Assembly (NCBI GenBank): GCA_003223645.1
Contig: QHVT01000028.1
Span: 1-64,000, forward strand
DNA: 64,000 nucleotides
Source: Acidobacteriota bacterium
GTDB lineage: Bacteria > Acidobacteriota > Thermoanaerobaculia > Gp7-AA8
Direction of reading: 5' to 3'
The translations under genes and the position numbers were made by a program. Numbering within the stretch: the first letter of the stretch is position 1; each line of letters opens with the position of its first letter. The notes under the pieces were generated by a model. The model did no database searches, was not told the DNA's origin, and saw only the letters and a program-made list of their open reading frames with translations. Positions 5,902 to 14,488 of this stretch are shown here, in pieces.

Positions 5902-8340
5902 ATGGCCCTCTTCCTTTACGGCGTCGCGGCTATCGCGCTGCTCATGCTCGCGCAGCGCTTCGTCCGCCCTTTGTCGAAATGGGCGGCAGTGCTCCTCTTT
6001 CTATTGCCGTTTCTGATCGCCGGCCGCGCGCTCCTCATCGATCGCGCGATGCTGCCGGCGGACTTGCCGTACATGACGGTGCCGCTGAACTGGATGAAGG
6101 CGCAGTACGGCATCGGCGACGCGAACGTCAGCTCCGGCATTCACAGCGACGTCTACTCGCAATTCGTTCCGTGGCGCAAAGCGGTGCAGTGGTCGCTCGC
6201 GCGCGGGGAATGGGGACTCTGGAACCGCTTCAGCTACGCGGGCGACATCCTGCTCGCGTCCGAACAGCCGGCGGTCTACTCGCCGATCACGTTGCTCGCG
6301 GTGTTGCTGCCGGCGACGCTCAGCTTCACGTTTACCGGCGCGCTGACGCTCTTCATCGCCGCGCTGTCGATGTTCCTCTTCGCGCGCGAGCTGGAATGTC
6401 GCGAAGGCACGGCTCTGATCGGTGCTGCGGGATGGTGTTTCGGAAGCTCGATCGTCCTCTTCCTCCACGTCTCGATGGGCGCGAGCTGGTCGTGGGCTCC
6501 GCTGGTCCTTCTCGGCGTGCGCCGCGTCGTGCGCGAGAAGACGATTCCGATTCTCGCGTTCGCGCTGACGATGCTCGTCGCCTCCGCGCATTCGGAGTCC
6601 GCACTGCTGATCGTGATTCTCGGGATTGCCTACGGCGTGTTCGAGATGTTTCGCCGTCATCCTGAGTCGGCGAAGCGCGACGAAGGATCTCGAAATGCAA
6701 AACCTGCGATTTGGAGATCCTTCGCCGTCTTCGCGGCTCAGGATGACGTGATCCAAATCATCGCGCGCGCATCCATCGCCGGTGTGATCGCGCTCCTCCT
6801 CAATGCGATTCATCTTCTGCCGTTCCTCGAAGCGATGCCGCGATCGATGGAGTACGCACACCGGCAGAACATCTATCGCTTCGAGCCGCACGGAGTCCCG
6901 ATGTCGCACGTGCTTGCGCGTGCGTCGACGACGTTCCTCCCGTATCTGCACGGCCGCAGCTGGAAGCTGGCCGCCGCCGCGCCGCCGTCGTACGTGACCG
7001 GCGCGATCGGCAGCATCCTGCTCGCGCTCGCGTTGTACGCGCTCTGGCGCAAACGATCGCGCGAGACGTGGTTCTTCGGCGCGATTTTTCTCTTCTGCGT
7101 GATCGCCGGCGCCGAATGGAAACCGCTCGCGACGCTGCTCGGCAACATTCCGCTCCTCGATCTCGCGCTCTACGATCGCTTCGCGTTCGGCGCCGCGCTC
7201 GCGCTGGCGATCCTCGGCGCGCTCGGCGTCGAAGAGATCGTCCGCCGCAACGGCGATCGCGCCGCCGCGTGGACGATGCTCGCGACGCTCGCGCCGCTCG
7301 CATTCGCGAACGCGTGGGCCGCGCGCACGCAACTCGTCGATCACGGCGACATGCACTTCGGCGCGCATGTCGTCTTCGCCGAAGTCGCGCTGCTCGCGCT
7401 CGCCGCGGCGATTCTCTTTCAGCGACGCGCCATCGTCCCGCTGCTCCTCGCCGCGATCCTCGTGCAGCGCGCGATCTCGCTGGACGGATTGCAGAAAAGC
7501 TTCCCGCAGCGCGCCGCGTATCCGCCGATCCCGATGCTCGAGCCGCTGAAACACGTCGAGCGTCCGTTCCGCGTCGTCGGCCACGGCAAGGCGATGCTCG
7601 CGGCGACCGGCACGATGTACGAGCTCGAAGACGCGCGCGGATTTTCGGCGGTGACGCTGCAGCGATTGCGCGACACGTTTTCGCTCTGGTCGATCGAGCA
7701 GCCGGTGTGGTTCAACCGCGTCGACGATCTCACGCGGCCGTTCCTCTCGTTCCTCAACGTCCGCTACGCGATCACGTGGGACCGCGATCCGCCGCCGGAC
7801 GGCTGGCGCGAAGTCTCGCGGCAGCGCGGCTCGATGCTGATCGAGAACACGCACGCGCTTTCACGCGCGTTCGTGCCGCGCACCGTGCGCGTCGGCGATC
7901 GCGATGCCATCGCAGAAATGAAAAACGCACGCGATTTCGGCGAGGTCGCATGGATCGAATCCGCCGACAAACCGTACGAGCGCGTGAACGGTCCCGGCAC
8001 GGCGACGATCAGCGATTCGAAGCTCGGCTACGTCATCGACGCGAAGATGCAAAGCGATGGATGGGTCGTCGCGTCGATCACCGCGTGGCCGGGATGGCGT
8101 GCGTACGTCGACGGGCGCCGGCTGACAACTCAAGTCGCAAATCATGCGTTCCTGTCGGTGCACGTGCCGGCAGGCGATCATCGCATCGTCTTGAAGTATT
8201 GGCCGGAGACGTTCGTGATCGGACGCGCGATCACGGCGATGACATTCCTCGCCATGATCGCGCTCGCGCTATTGAATCGACTGAAGGCGCTTTTCCAGCG
8301 ACGCGATCCGTCGCTCGTTCCGCTGCCCCTCGGGAAGTGA
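5902..8340 (+). CDS. YfhO-like multi-pass membrane protein
   Basis: The product is 812 residues with a dozen or more hydrophobic helices in the first 600 or so. A soluble C-terminal part follows, with the YfhO-type ending WPGWRAYVDG, AFLSVHVPAGDHRIVLKYWP and one last helix. YfhO-like proteins are thought to be GT-C enzymes that glycosylate cell-wall or lipid acceptors. ATG 5902 is the first plausible start; the open frame extends upstream only as the antisense of no gene, through the glycosyltransferase in another frame. A palindromic repeat is inserted in frame (residues about 252-283) in a loop. Its 3' end overlaps the convergent thioredoxin gene by 72 bases. Confidence 0.75.
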   Translation: MALFLYGVAAIALLMLAQRFVRPLSKWAAVLLFLLPFLIAGRALLIDRAMLPADLPYMTVPLNWMKAQYGIGDANVSSGIHSDVYSQFVPWRKAVQWSLARGEWGLWNRFSYAGDILLASEQPAVYSPITLLAVLLPATLSFTFTGALTLFIAALSMFLFARELECREGTALIGAAGWCFGSSIVLFLHVSMGASWSWAPLVLLGVRRVVREKTIPILAFALTMLVASAHSESALLIVILGIAYGVFEMFRRHPESAKRDEGSRNAKPAIWRSFAVFAAQDDVIQIIARASIAGVIALLLNAIHLLPFLEAMPRSMEYAHRQNIYRFEPHGVPMSHVLARASTTFLPYLHGRSWKLAAAAPPSYVTGAIGSILLALALYALWRKRSRETWFFGAIFLFCVIAGAEWKPLATLLGNIPLLDLALYDRFAFGAALALAILGALGVEEIVRRNGDRAAAWTMLATLAPLAFANAWAARTQLVDHGDMHFGAHVVFAEVALLALAAAILFQRRAIVPLLLAAILVQRAISLDGLQKSFPQRAAYPPIPMLEPLKHVERPFRVVGHGKAMLAATGTMYELEDARGFSAVTLQRLRDTFSLWSIEQPVWFNRVDDLTRPFLSFLNVRYAITWDRDPPPDGWREVSRQRGSMLIENTHALSRAFVPRTVRVGDRDAIAEMKNARDFGEVAWIESADKPYERVNGPGTATISDSKLGYVIDAKMQSDGWVVASITAWPGWRAYVDGRRLTTQVANHAFLSVHVPAGDHRIVLKYWPETFVIGRAITAMTFLAMIALALLNRLKALFQRRDPSLVPLPLGK
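6656..6747. repeat. Palindromic repeat inserted in frame in the YfhO-like gene
   Basis: The arms GTCATCCTGAGTCGGCGAAG and CGCGGCTCAGGATGAC enclose GAAGGATCTC / GGAGATCCTTC. It matches the element type seen at 187 and 52722. It reads through as RHPESAKRDEGSRNAKP and SFAVFAAQDD, a polar loop between two predicted helices, and leaves the gene open. Confidence 0.8.
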
Positions 8341-9555
8341 CTTCGCGTACTCGATCGCCAGCGCGATCGTCGCTTTCGCCGCCTCCTTGTCGCCCTTCTC
8401 CATGAAGATGTCCGCGCGCGTCGTGAACACGCTCAGCTTGCGCGGGCCGTAGACCTTCACCAGCGCGCGCTCGTTCGCTTCCAGTGCTTTGTCGTACTCC
8501 TTCATCGCCTTGTACGCGAGCGCGAGACGCGCCGGCGGGTTGTAGTCGGTCGGGAAATCGCGCGCCGACTGCTCGAGCATCGGGATTGCCTTTTCCGGAG
8601 TGCCGAGGTCGAGATAGGCGGAGAGACGGTGCGAGTCGTAGACGGCGCGTTGCTCGGGCGTCTTCGCCTCGGACGCGACCTTTTCGAGGAACGCCACCCA
8701 CTGTTCTTTCAGCGCGCGTGCGCCGGCTTCGTCCTTCACGGCATCGCGCGCGTCGATCAAGGAGATGTACAGACCGGAGCGATCATCGCCGGACAGCACG
8801 ATCTTCGGATCGTCGAAGACCTCGCGCGTTTCTTTCTCCAGCGTCGCGATCCACTCCATGCGCTTCGCGTTTTTCTCGTCGACGGAGATCGCGCAGCCGA
8901 GTCCCGTCGCCGCGACCGTCGCGGCCGAAGACGTGCCCTTCACGCGCGGATACAGCTCCATCGCGCGTGTTGCGCACGGCTCGTTCTGATCGGCCATCGA
9001 CATCGAGAAAAGCATTGATTCCGCGGTGCGGCCGAACTTGCGCCACCCTTTCGGCGCGCCGGCGAGCGCTTTCTCGTACGACTTCACCGCCTCCTCGTGC
9101 TTGCCATCGGCCGCGAGTCGATCGGCTTCGAGCAACAGCTTGTCAGTGGGACTCGTCGCTTTCGCGGACGCGTCGTCGAGCAGCTTGCTCAGCTGCGGCA
9201 CGGTTGCGCCGCCGACGTAGCGCGTCCTCACTTTTCCATCCGCGTCGAGCACGAGCAAGGTCGGCAGCGCGGGGATCGGATACTTTCTGAGGAACGCCGC
9301 ATTCGCGGCGGCTTCGGTGTTCACGCTGAGCCAGACGAACCGTCCGGCGTACCGCTCGAGGGACTTATCGGTGTAGACGTAAGCCCGCATCGAGCGACAG
9401 GTGTGTCACCACGGCGCCCACGCCTCGACGAAGACGGGAACGTTCTTCGTCTTGGCCTGGGCGAGTGCCTTCGTGTAGTTGTCTTCGATGAACGGCACCG
9501 CGCGCGCATGGAGCGCGGTCACTGCGAGAACTGCGAGCAGCGCAAGTCGTTTCAT
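8269..9555 (-). CDS. Thioredoxin-fold/TPR protein, probable selenoprotein (WUxxC)
   Basis: From ATG 9555 the frame reads MKRLALLAVLAVTALHARA (signal peptide), then VPVFVEAWAPW, then TGA (9408-9406, codon 50), then HTCRSMRAYVYTDKSLERY. The thioredoxin motif should be WCxxC and TGA sits exactly at the first Cys, giving W-U-H-T-C. The thioredoxin fold continues to about residue 130, including the cis-Pro PALPTLLVLDADG. TPR-like helices follow to residue 428. A start at 9390, after the TGA, would lack the signal peptide and active site. A candidate SECIS lies downstream. It is probably a periplasmic oxidoreductase. The 3' end overlaps the YfhO-like gene. The alternative is a nonsense mutation. 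Confidence 0.72.
9361..9386 (-). promoter_or_regulatory. Candidate bacterial SECIS hairpin
   Basis: On the minus strand GGGCTTA (9386-9380) pairs with TAAGTCC (9367-9361, one G-T pair) around a 12-base loop beginning CG. The loop starts 26 bases after the TGA, within the spacing typical of bacterial SECIS elements. Confidence 0.4.
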
Positions 9556-9564
9556 AGTGTCTCT

Positions 9565-9635
9565 GTGGAGCGGCGGCCGCCCTCGGCCGCCGGATTCTCG
9601 CGAGAGGTCGGCGGCCGAAGCGGCCGCCGCTCCAC
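9565..9635. repeat. GTGGAGCGGCGGCCGCC palindromic repeat
   Basis: GTGGAGCGGCGGCCGCC at the left is inverted as GGCGGCCGAAGCGG...CCGCTCCAC at the right, around TTCTCGCGAGAGG. Copies occur at 14367, 20263, 39490 and 47081. This one fills the gap between the S9 peptidase and thioredoxin-like genes. Confidence 0.85.
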
Positions 9636-9645
9636 TGTCATCCTT

Positions 9646-11745
9646 TCATTGCGGCCCCGGCGTCACCCAACGCCGCAGCCAGTTGTCCACTTCACGATAA
9701 AACACGCGTGAGTTTTCTGCGTTCAAAATCCAGTGATTTTCCTCCGGCCACACGAGAAGGCGGCTCGGGATGCGCAGGCGTTGCAGGATCGTCCACGCCT
9801 CGAGCGTGTTGTTCATCGGCACGCGGAAGTCGCGCTCGCCTACCGACAACAGCATCGGCGTCTTGAACTGCGTGGCGAAACGCGCGGGACTCTGCGTCCG
9901 CCACACTTCGCCCTGCTCCCACACCGGTCCCATGTTCATCAGTTCGCGCCCGTACACGACGTCGGACGTCGCCCACTGCGACTCGAGATTGATGAGACCC
10001 GCGTGTGCGACGAGCGCCTTGAATCGATTGCCCGACCACGCTTCGAGCGCGTACGCGAGATGGCCGCCGTAGCTCGCGCCGCCCGCGACCTGCCGCGACG
10101 CGTCGATGAACGGATAGCGCTTGATCGCCTCGTCCGCCGCTTCCATCAGTTCGTTTGCGGGACCGACGAGCGGATCGCCCTGAATCAGCTGCGCGAATTC
10201 CTCGCCGAATCCGGTCGAGCCGGTGTAGTTCGTCGCGAGGATCACATAGCCCGGCTTCGCGAGGAGGTGATAGTTCCAGCGCAGCGAGATCGCGTCGCGC
10301 CACATGTTCGCGGCGCCGCCGTGGATCAGCACGAACAGCGGATACTTCTTCGACGGATCGAAGCCGGCCGGCGTGAAGATCATATTGTGGATCTTCCGTC
10401 CTCGCTTCGAGGTGAACCAGAAATGCTGCGGCGGCTGCCAGTCGATCGCATTCGCGGCGTCGACCGCGAACGATGTGAGATTGCGATGTGACTTCGACGC
10501 GGTGTCGATGCGTACGACCTCGGCGGGATTCACCGATGACGCCCACAGCGCGACCATCACCGGCGCGTTCTCCGCGATGCGCAGGCCGGTGTAGATGCCG
10601 CGCTGCGGATCGACGAACAGCTTCGCGTCGCCGCCCGCTGCCGGCACCGAGTAGATTTTGATCAGTCCCGCGTCTTCCGCGGTGAAGTAGACCGTCTTGC
10701 CGTCATTCGAGATCGCGATGTCGAGCGGCGCGCGGTCCGTCTTCGCGATCACGCGCTCGTTCTTCATCGATGGCCAGTCGAACGCGACGAGGCGCGGGAG
10801 GTTGTAGACCTTGCCGTTGTTCGGCTCGAATGTCGCGTACAGCGTTTTGCCGTCATTGCTGAACTGCGCGTCGCCGTAGCTGCCGGTGGCGCTGGCAATC
10901 TTCTCCGGCTCGCCGCCGGTGACGCTGACCTTGTACAGATCGGTGCCGTACTCCGCGTACGCCGCGGTATTGCGCGTCGTCGTCGCGGGGAAAAGCAGCC
11001 ACTGTCCGTCGGGCGACCATTCCGCGTTGAGTGTCTCGCGTCCTTCGCCGCCGCCCGTCCCTCCGAAGCCCGGCTCCGCGACGAGCTTCGTGCCCGCGAG
11101 CAGATCCTTCGCGCCGCCGCCGCTCACCTGCTGCACGAACACGTGCGGCTGTTTCGGATCGAGCCAGCGGTCCCACGCGCGGATTGGGAAGGAGTCGTAC
11201 GCACGGACTTTGTCCTTGCGATCCTTCTCTTCCTTCGCCGCCTTCTTGTTTGCCTCGTCGTCGAGCGCGCCGGGATAGACCGTGCTCACGAACGAGATGC
11301 GCGTTCCGTCCGGACTGAACTTCGGCGAGCCCGCGCCGGTCGAGACGTTCGTGATGCGCTGCGCCTCGCCGCCGGCGAGATCGATGATGTAGATCTGATT
11401 CTGCTCATCGCCCTCGCGCTTGGCCGAGAAGGCGACGCGATGACTGTCCGGCGCCCACGACGCGTCACTCTCGCCCGCCTTCGTAGCCGTGAGCCGCCGC
11501 GGCTGCGCGCTGCCATCGGACGGAACGAGCCACAAGTCCGAGACCGTGTCCTTCGAGTCGTACGCCGGCTCGGTCACCGAGAACACGACCCACTTGCCGT
11601 CCGGACTGATTTGCGGCGCGCCGACGCGCTTCATCAGCCACATCGATTCGTGCGTGAGCGGCTGCTTCTCCGCCGCATGCGCGCCGATCGCCAGCGCGGC
11701 GGCGAACGCCAGCACGATCGCCCGATTCATTCGCTGCAGCTTCAT
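9646..11745 (-). CDS. S9-family prolyl oligopeptidase-type peptidase
   Basis: The product has 699 residues. A signal peptide (about 1-27, ending AHA) is followed by a beta-propeller with WD40/TolB-like PDG and SPDG repeats to about 420. The alpha/beta-hydrolase domain has the nucleophile in GGASYGGHLAY and the catalytic His in PEENHWI near the C-terminus. It likely cleaves small peptides in the periplasm or outside the cell. ATG 11745 has AAGGAG eight bases upstream; the longer open frame above it is not coding. Its start overlaps the VanZ stop (ATGA), so the two form an operon. Confidence 0.9.
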   Translation of the reverse strand: MKLQRMNRAIVLAFAAALAIGAHAAEKQPLTHESMWLMKRVGAPQISPDGKWVVFSVTEPAYDSKDTVSDLWLVPSDGSAQPRRLTATKAGESDASWAPDSHRVAFSAKREGDEQNQIYIIDLAGGEAQRITNVSTGAGSPKFSPDGTRISFVSTVYPGALDDEANKKAAKEEKDRKDKVRAYDSFPIRAWDRWLDPKQPHVFVQQVSGGGAKDLLAGTKLVAEPGFGGTGGGEGRETLNAEWSPDGQWLLFPATTTRNTAAYAEYGTDLYKVSVTGGEPEKIASATGSYGDAQFSNDGKTLYATFEPNNGKVYNLPRLVAFDWPSMKNERVIAKTDRAPLDIAISNDGKTVYFTAEDAGLIKIYSVPAAGGDAKLFVDPQRGIYTGLRIAENAPVMVALWASSVNPAEVVRIDTASKSHRNLTSFAVDAANAIDWQPPQHFWFTSKRGRKIHNMIFTPAGFDPSKKYPLFVLIHGGAANMWRDAISLRWNYHLLAKPGYVILATNYTGSTGFGEEFAQLIQGDPLVGPANELMEAADEAIKRYPFIDASRQVAGGASYGGHLAYALEAWSGNRFKALVAHAGLINLESQWATSDVVYGRELMNMGPVWEQGEVWRTQSPARFATQFKTPMLLSVGERDFRVPMNNTLEAWTILQRLRIPSRLLVWPEENHWILNAENSRVFYREVDNWLRRWVTPGPQ

Positions 11746-12218
11746 TCCGTGTTTCTCCTTGGTCGATATTGTTTCACGCGAATCATGATTCCGATCGCGA
11801 TCGCGGCCCCCACAACATCCAGCAACACATCCCACGGCGATGCGCCGCGCGACGCGTAGAGCGACTGATGCCATTCGTCGGTGCATGCGACGACGAGCAC
11901 GACAGCGAACGCGACGGGAACCGCGAGTTTGAATGCTTTGTGGGTGCCGCTGCCCTCAGCGGCACCGCGACCGCTGAGGGCAGCGGTCGCCACATTGTCC
12001 ATTCCGGCGTGCGCGGCGCGGAATGCGAGAGCGCCGAGGATGCCGTAGCCGGTGAGATGCATCAGCTTGCGGAAGCTGATGTTGATGGGCTCCGGCAGCG
12101 TCGGGAAGAGCTCGCGCAGCCATCCGCCCGTGTGCGCCGCCGAGAATTGGTCGTTCGACGTCATCAGGATCACCGCTGACCACGCCACGACCGGGAGCCA
12201 GCGTTTGAGGACGGGCAT
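11742..12218 (-). CDS. VanZ-family membrane protein
   Basis: The 158-residue product has about four helices and the VanZ signature DEWHQSLYASRGASPWDVLLD near the C-terminus, preceded by FRKLMHLTGYGILGALAF. VanZ proteins are small membrane proteins of unclear function, some linked to glycopeptide tolerance. A double palindrome is inserted in frame (residues about 76-92) between helices. It is co-transcribed with the S9 peptidase and divergent, 27 bases apart, from the FHA-phosphatase gene. Confidence 0.8.
   Translation of the reverse strand: MPVLKRWLPVVAWSAVILMTSNDQFSAAHTGGWLRELFPTLPEPINISFRKLMHLTGYGILGALAFRAAHAGMDNVATAALSGRGAAEGSGTHKAFKLAVPVAFAVVLVVACTDEWHQSLYASRGASPWDVLLDVVGAAIAIGIMIRVKQYRPRRNTE
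11943..11991. repeat. Double hairpin repeat inside the VanZ gene
   Basis: GTGCCGCTGCCCTCAGCGGCAC and GCGACCGCTGAGGGCAGC, extended by GGTCGC, are two adjacent hairpins that are also complementary to each other. They are read in frame as NVATAALSGRGAAEGSGTH, an inter-helix loop. Confidence 0.75.
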
Positions 12219-12245
12219 GCAATCCGTACAATACCGCGCACTTCC

Positions 12246-13883
12246 ATGGATCCGCGTCCGATTCACATCACCGTTTTGCAGCCGAATCTCGCCCCGTTGA
12301 AGCTCGAGATGAGCGCGTCGATGATCACCCTCGGCCGCGCCACCGACTGCACGGTTCCGATTCGCGACCGCTATCTCTCGCGCCGCCACGCCGAGATTGC
12401 ATTCGCGTCCGATCAGTGGATCGTGCGCGACTGCGGCAGCGTGAACGGCACGCTGCTCAACGGCACGAAGCTGAACGGTTTTTCCATCCTTCGCCCCGGC
12501 GACCGCATCGGACTCGGCGACAGCGAAGTGATCTTCGAGCCGGGCGACGACAGCACGCAGTCGCAGTCGCAGCTCATCGCGCTCGACAGCGACTCGCACG
12601 CGAAGAACCTCGCCATCAAGGCGGACGACGTGCACGTCGACGGCGGTGCGCGCGCGAGCATCGTCACCGCGCTCGCGCTCGAGCTGATCGAAGACCGTCC
12701 GATGAACGACCTCTTCGAGTTCATCCTCGACCGCGTGATGGACACGCTGCAGCCGTCGCGCGCCGCGCTCGCGCTCCTCGCCGCCGACGGAAAGTCGTTC
12801 AGGAACGTGCGCATGCGGCGCAGCGACGCCGGCGACTCGCTCGATCTCTACATCAGCCGCACGCTGCTCTCCGAAGTCGTCGAAGAGCGCAACGTCGTCT
12901 CGTTCGTCGACTCCGCATCGCAGGACGAGAAGCTCGCGCGCGCCGAGTCGATCGTCGCACAGCACATCCGCTCCGCCGTCTGCGCGCCGCTTCTCGTCGG
13001 CGACGCCGTCCTCGGCGTTCTCTATCTCGACTTCCAGGTGAATCGCGGCGCGGTGACGCACGAAGACGTACGCCTCATCGCGCAGATCGCGCGCTTCGCG
13101 GCGGTGAAGCTCGAAACGACGCGCCTGCGCGAAGAAGCGCTGGCGAAGGCGAAGCTCGACGAAGAGCTGCGCACCGCGTACGTGATTCAGAGCCGATTGC
13201 TGCCCGCCGAGCTGCCGGCGATCGACGGCTACGCATTCGCCGGTACGAACAAACCGTGCCGCACCGTCAGCGGCGATTACTTCGATGTCCTCGTGCGACC
13301 CGACGGACGGCTGTACTTCATCATCGCCGACGTCAGCGGCAAGGGCATCACCGCCGCGCTGGTGATGGCCAGCGTCGCGACGGCATTCAACATCTTCACG
13401 CGCACCGATCCGACGCCGGCCGATCTGCTGCGCGAGATGAACGCGACGCTCGCGCCGAAGACCGCGCCCTCGAAATTCGTGACGATGGTCGCCGGTGTGC
13501 TCGATCCGAAGACCGGCATCGTCGATTTCGCGAACGCCGGCCACGTCGCGCCGCTCGTGATCACGAAGGACGGCGTCGCACAGCAGACGTCGACCGATCT
13601 CGTCGTCGGCCTCTTCGGTCACGCGAAGTACCGCAATCAGCAAATCACCCTCGGCGACGGCGACTCGCTCGTCCTCTTCACCGACGGAGTGACCGAGGCG
13701 GAGAACGAGGCCGAAGAACAACTCGGACTCGCGCCCGTGGCCGCGCTCGTGGAAACGCTCCACGGCACGCCGGCGCAGGACATCCTCGACACGATCGAAC
13801 AATACGTCCGCGAATTCGCCGGCACCGCGCCGGCCGCGGACGACGTCACGATGATGGCGTTCACGCGATTGTCAGCGCCCTAG
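12246..13883 (+). CDS. FHA-GAF-PP2C (SpoIIE/RsbU-type) phosphatase
   Basis: The 545-residue product has an FHA domain at about 1-110 (ITLGRATDCTVPI, LSRRHAEI, GSVNGTLLNG), which binds phosphothreonine. A GAF domain follows at about 130-290 and a PP2C/SpoIIE phosphatase at about 310-545. The metal-binding motifs are SGDYFDVL, ADVSGKGITAALVM, DFANAGHVAPLV and LVLFTDGVTEAEN. The set suggests a Ser/Thr phosphatase acting on an anti-anti-sigma-type partner and recruited by phosphorylated proteins. ATG 12246 begins directly at the FHA fold. Confidence 0.88.
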   Translation: MDPRPIHITVLQPNLAPLKLEMSASMITLGRATDCTVPIRDRYLSRRHAEIAFASDQWIVRDCGSVNGTLLNGTKLNGFSILRPGDRIGLGDSEVIFEPGDDSTQSQSQLIALDSDSHAKNLAIKADDVHVDGGARASIVTALALELIEDRPMNDLFEFILDRVMDTLQPSRAALALLAADGKSFRNVRMRRSDAGDSLDLYISRTLLSEVVEERNVVSFVDSASQDEKLARAESIVAQHIRSAVCAPLLVGDAVLGVLYLDFQVNRGAVTHEDVRLIAQIARFAAVKLETTRLREEALAKAKLDEELRTAYVIQSRLLPAELPAIDGYAFAGTNKPCRTVSGDYFDVLVRPDGRLYFIIADVSGKGITAALVMASVATAFNIFTRTDPTPADLLREMNATLAPKTAPSKFVTMVAGVLDPKTGIVDFANAGHVAPLVITKDGVAQQTSTDLVVGLFGHAKYRNQQITLGDGDSLVLFTDGVTEAENEAEEQLGLAPVAALVETLHGTPAQDILDTIEQYVREFAGTAPAADDVTMMAFTRLSAP

Positions 13884-13888
13884 GAACT

Positions 13889-13968
13889 GTGGAGGACAGG
13901 CAATCCTGCCTGTCCGCCCTCTCTGCGAATCATGGCCAAAGGGACAGACCGGATCGTCTGTCCTCCAC
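13889..13968. repeat. GAGGACAGGCAATCCTGCCTGTCC palindromic repeat
   Basis: Two inner hairpins (GGACAGGCAATCCTGCCTGTCC, and GGGACAGACCGGATCGTCTGTCC) lie between GTGGAGGACAGG and CCTCCAC edges. Related copies are at 42191, 43059, 45853 and 50353. It directly follows the phosphatase stop codon and could act as a transcript end. Confidence 0.8.
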
Positions 13969-14028
13969 TTGTTCAGATTCCGAGCCGTGCAGAGATCAAT
14001 GAGTACACGGCTTTGATTTTGATGCGGC

Positions 14029-14270
14029 GAGTAATTCAATCGAGAACTCGAGTGATCCAATCGAGATCAGGGATCATCAAATCAAGAGCGGAGGTCTTCC
14101 GATCGAGAACAGGGATCATCAAATCAAGAGCGGAGGTCATCCAATCGAGAACAAAAGTCATGAAATCGAGAGCGGAGATCATCCAATCGAGAACAAAAGT
14201 CATGAAATCGAGAGCGGAGATCATCCAATCGACAATATGAGTGAGCCGATCGACAACGCGGGTCATCAAA
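14029..14270. repeat. 21-bp minisatellite, about 11-12 units
   Basis: Tandem 21-base units vary around ATCATCCAATCGAGAGCGGAG and alternate between AATCGAGAACAAAAGTCATG-like and AATCGAGAGCGGAGATCATC-like versions. Both strands stay open for part of the length because 21 is a multiple of 3, giving seven-residue repeats, but there is no credible start or domain. Together with the flanking palindromes it fills the 605-base gap between the phosphatase and the VIT1 gene. I see no gene in that gap. Confidence 0.85.
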
Positions 14271-14366
14271 TGTATGAATGGAGCGTGCGTTTGGCTCGCA
14301 GTGTCCTTTTTAGTGGACGGGCGGCTCTTCCAGCGCCAGCGCAGTTCCAGTCCGCGGCTGAAGGTG

Positions 14367-14428
14367 GTGGAGCGGCGGCCGCCGCGTTCTCGCGGGAGGT
14401 CGGCGGCCGAGGACGGCCGCCGCTCCAC
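14367..14428. repeat. GTGGAGCGGCGGCCGCC palindromic repeat
   Basis: GTGGAGCGGCGGCCGCCGCG is inverted as GGCGGCCGAGGACGG...CCGCTCCAC. It is the same family as 9565. It lies 60 bases upstream of the VIT1 start codon, in the probable promoter or leader. Confidence 0.8.
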
Positions 14429-14488
14429 AGGTTCGTCCCATCTGCCCACCGCCTGCCGTTGTCTCCGTCTTACGGATATCCTGTACCG

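Noticed and set aside
9361-9555. Frameshift or start-site error as explanation of the TGA at 9406-9408
   Set aside because: The frame is the same on both sides and encodes the signal peptide and WAPW before, and HTC after, the TGA, so no shift is needed.
13932-14240. A 102-residue protein with SRAEIIQ repeats
   Set aside because: It begins inside a palindromic repeat and continues through the 21-bp minisatellite. No domain or ribosome site was seen.
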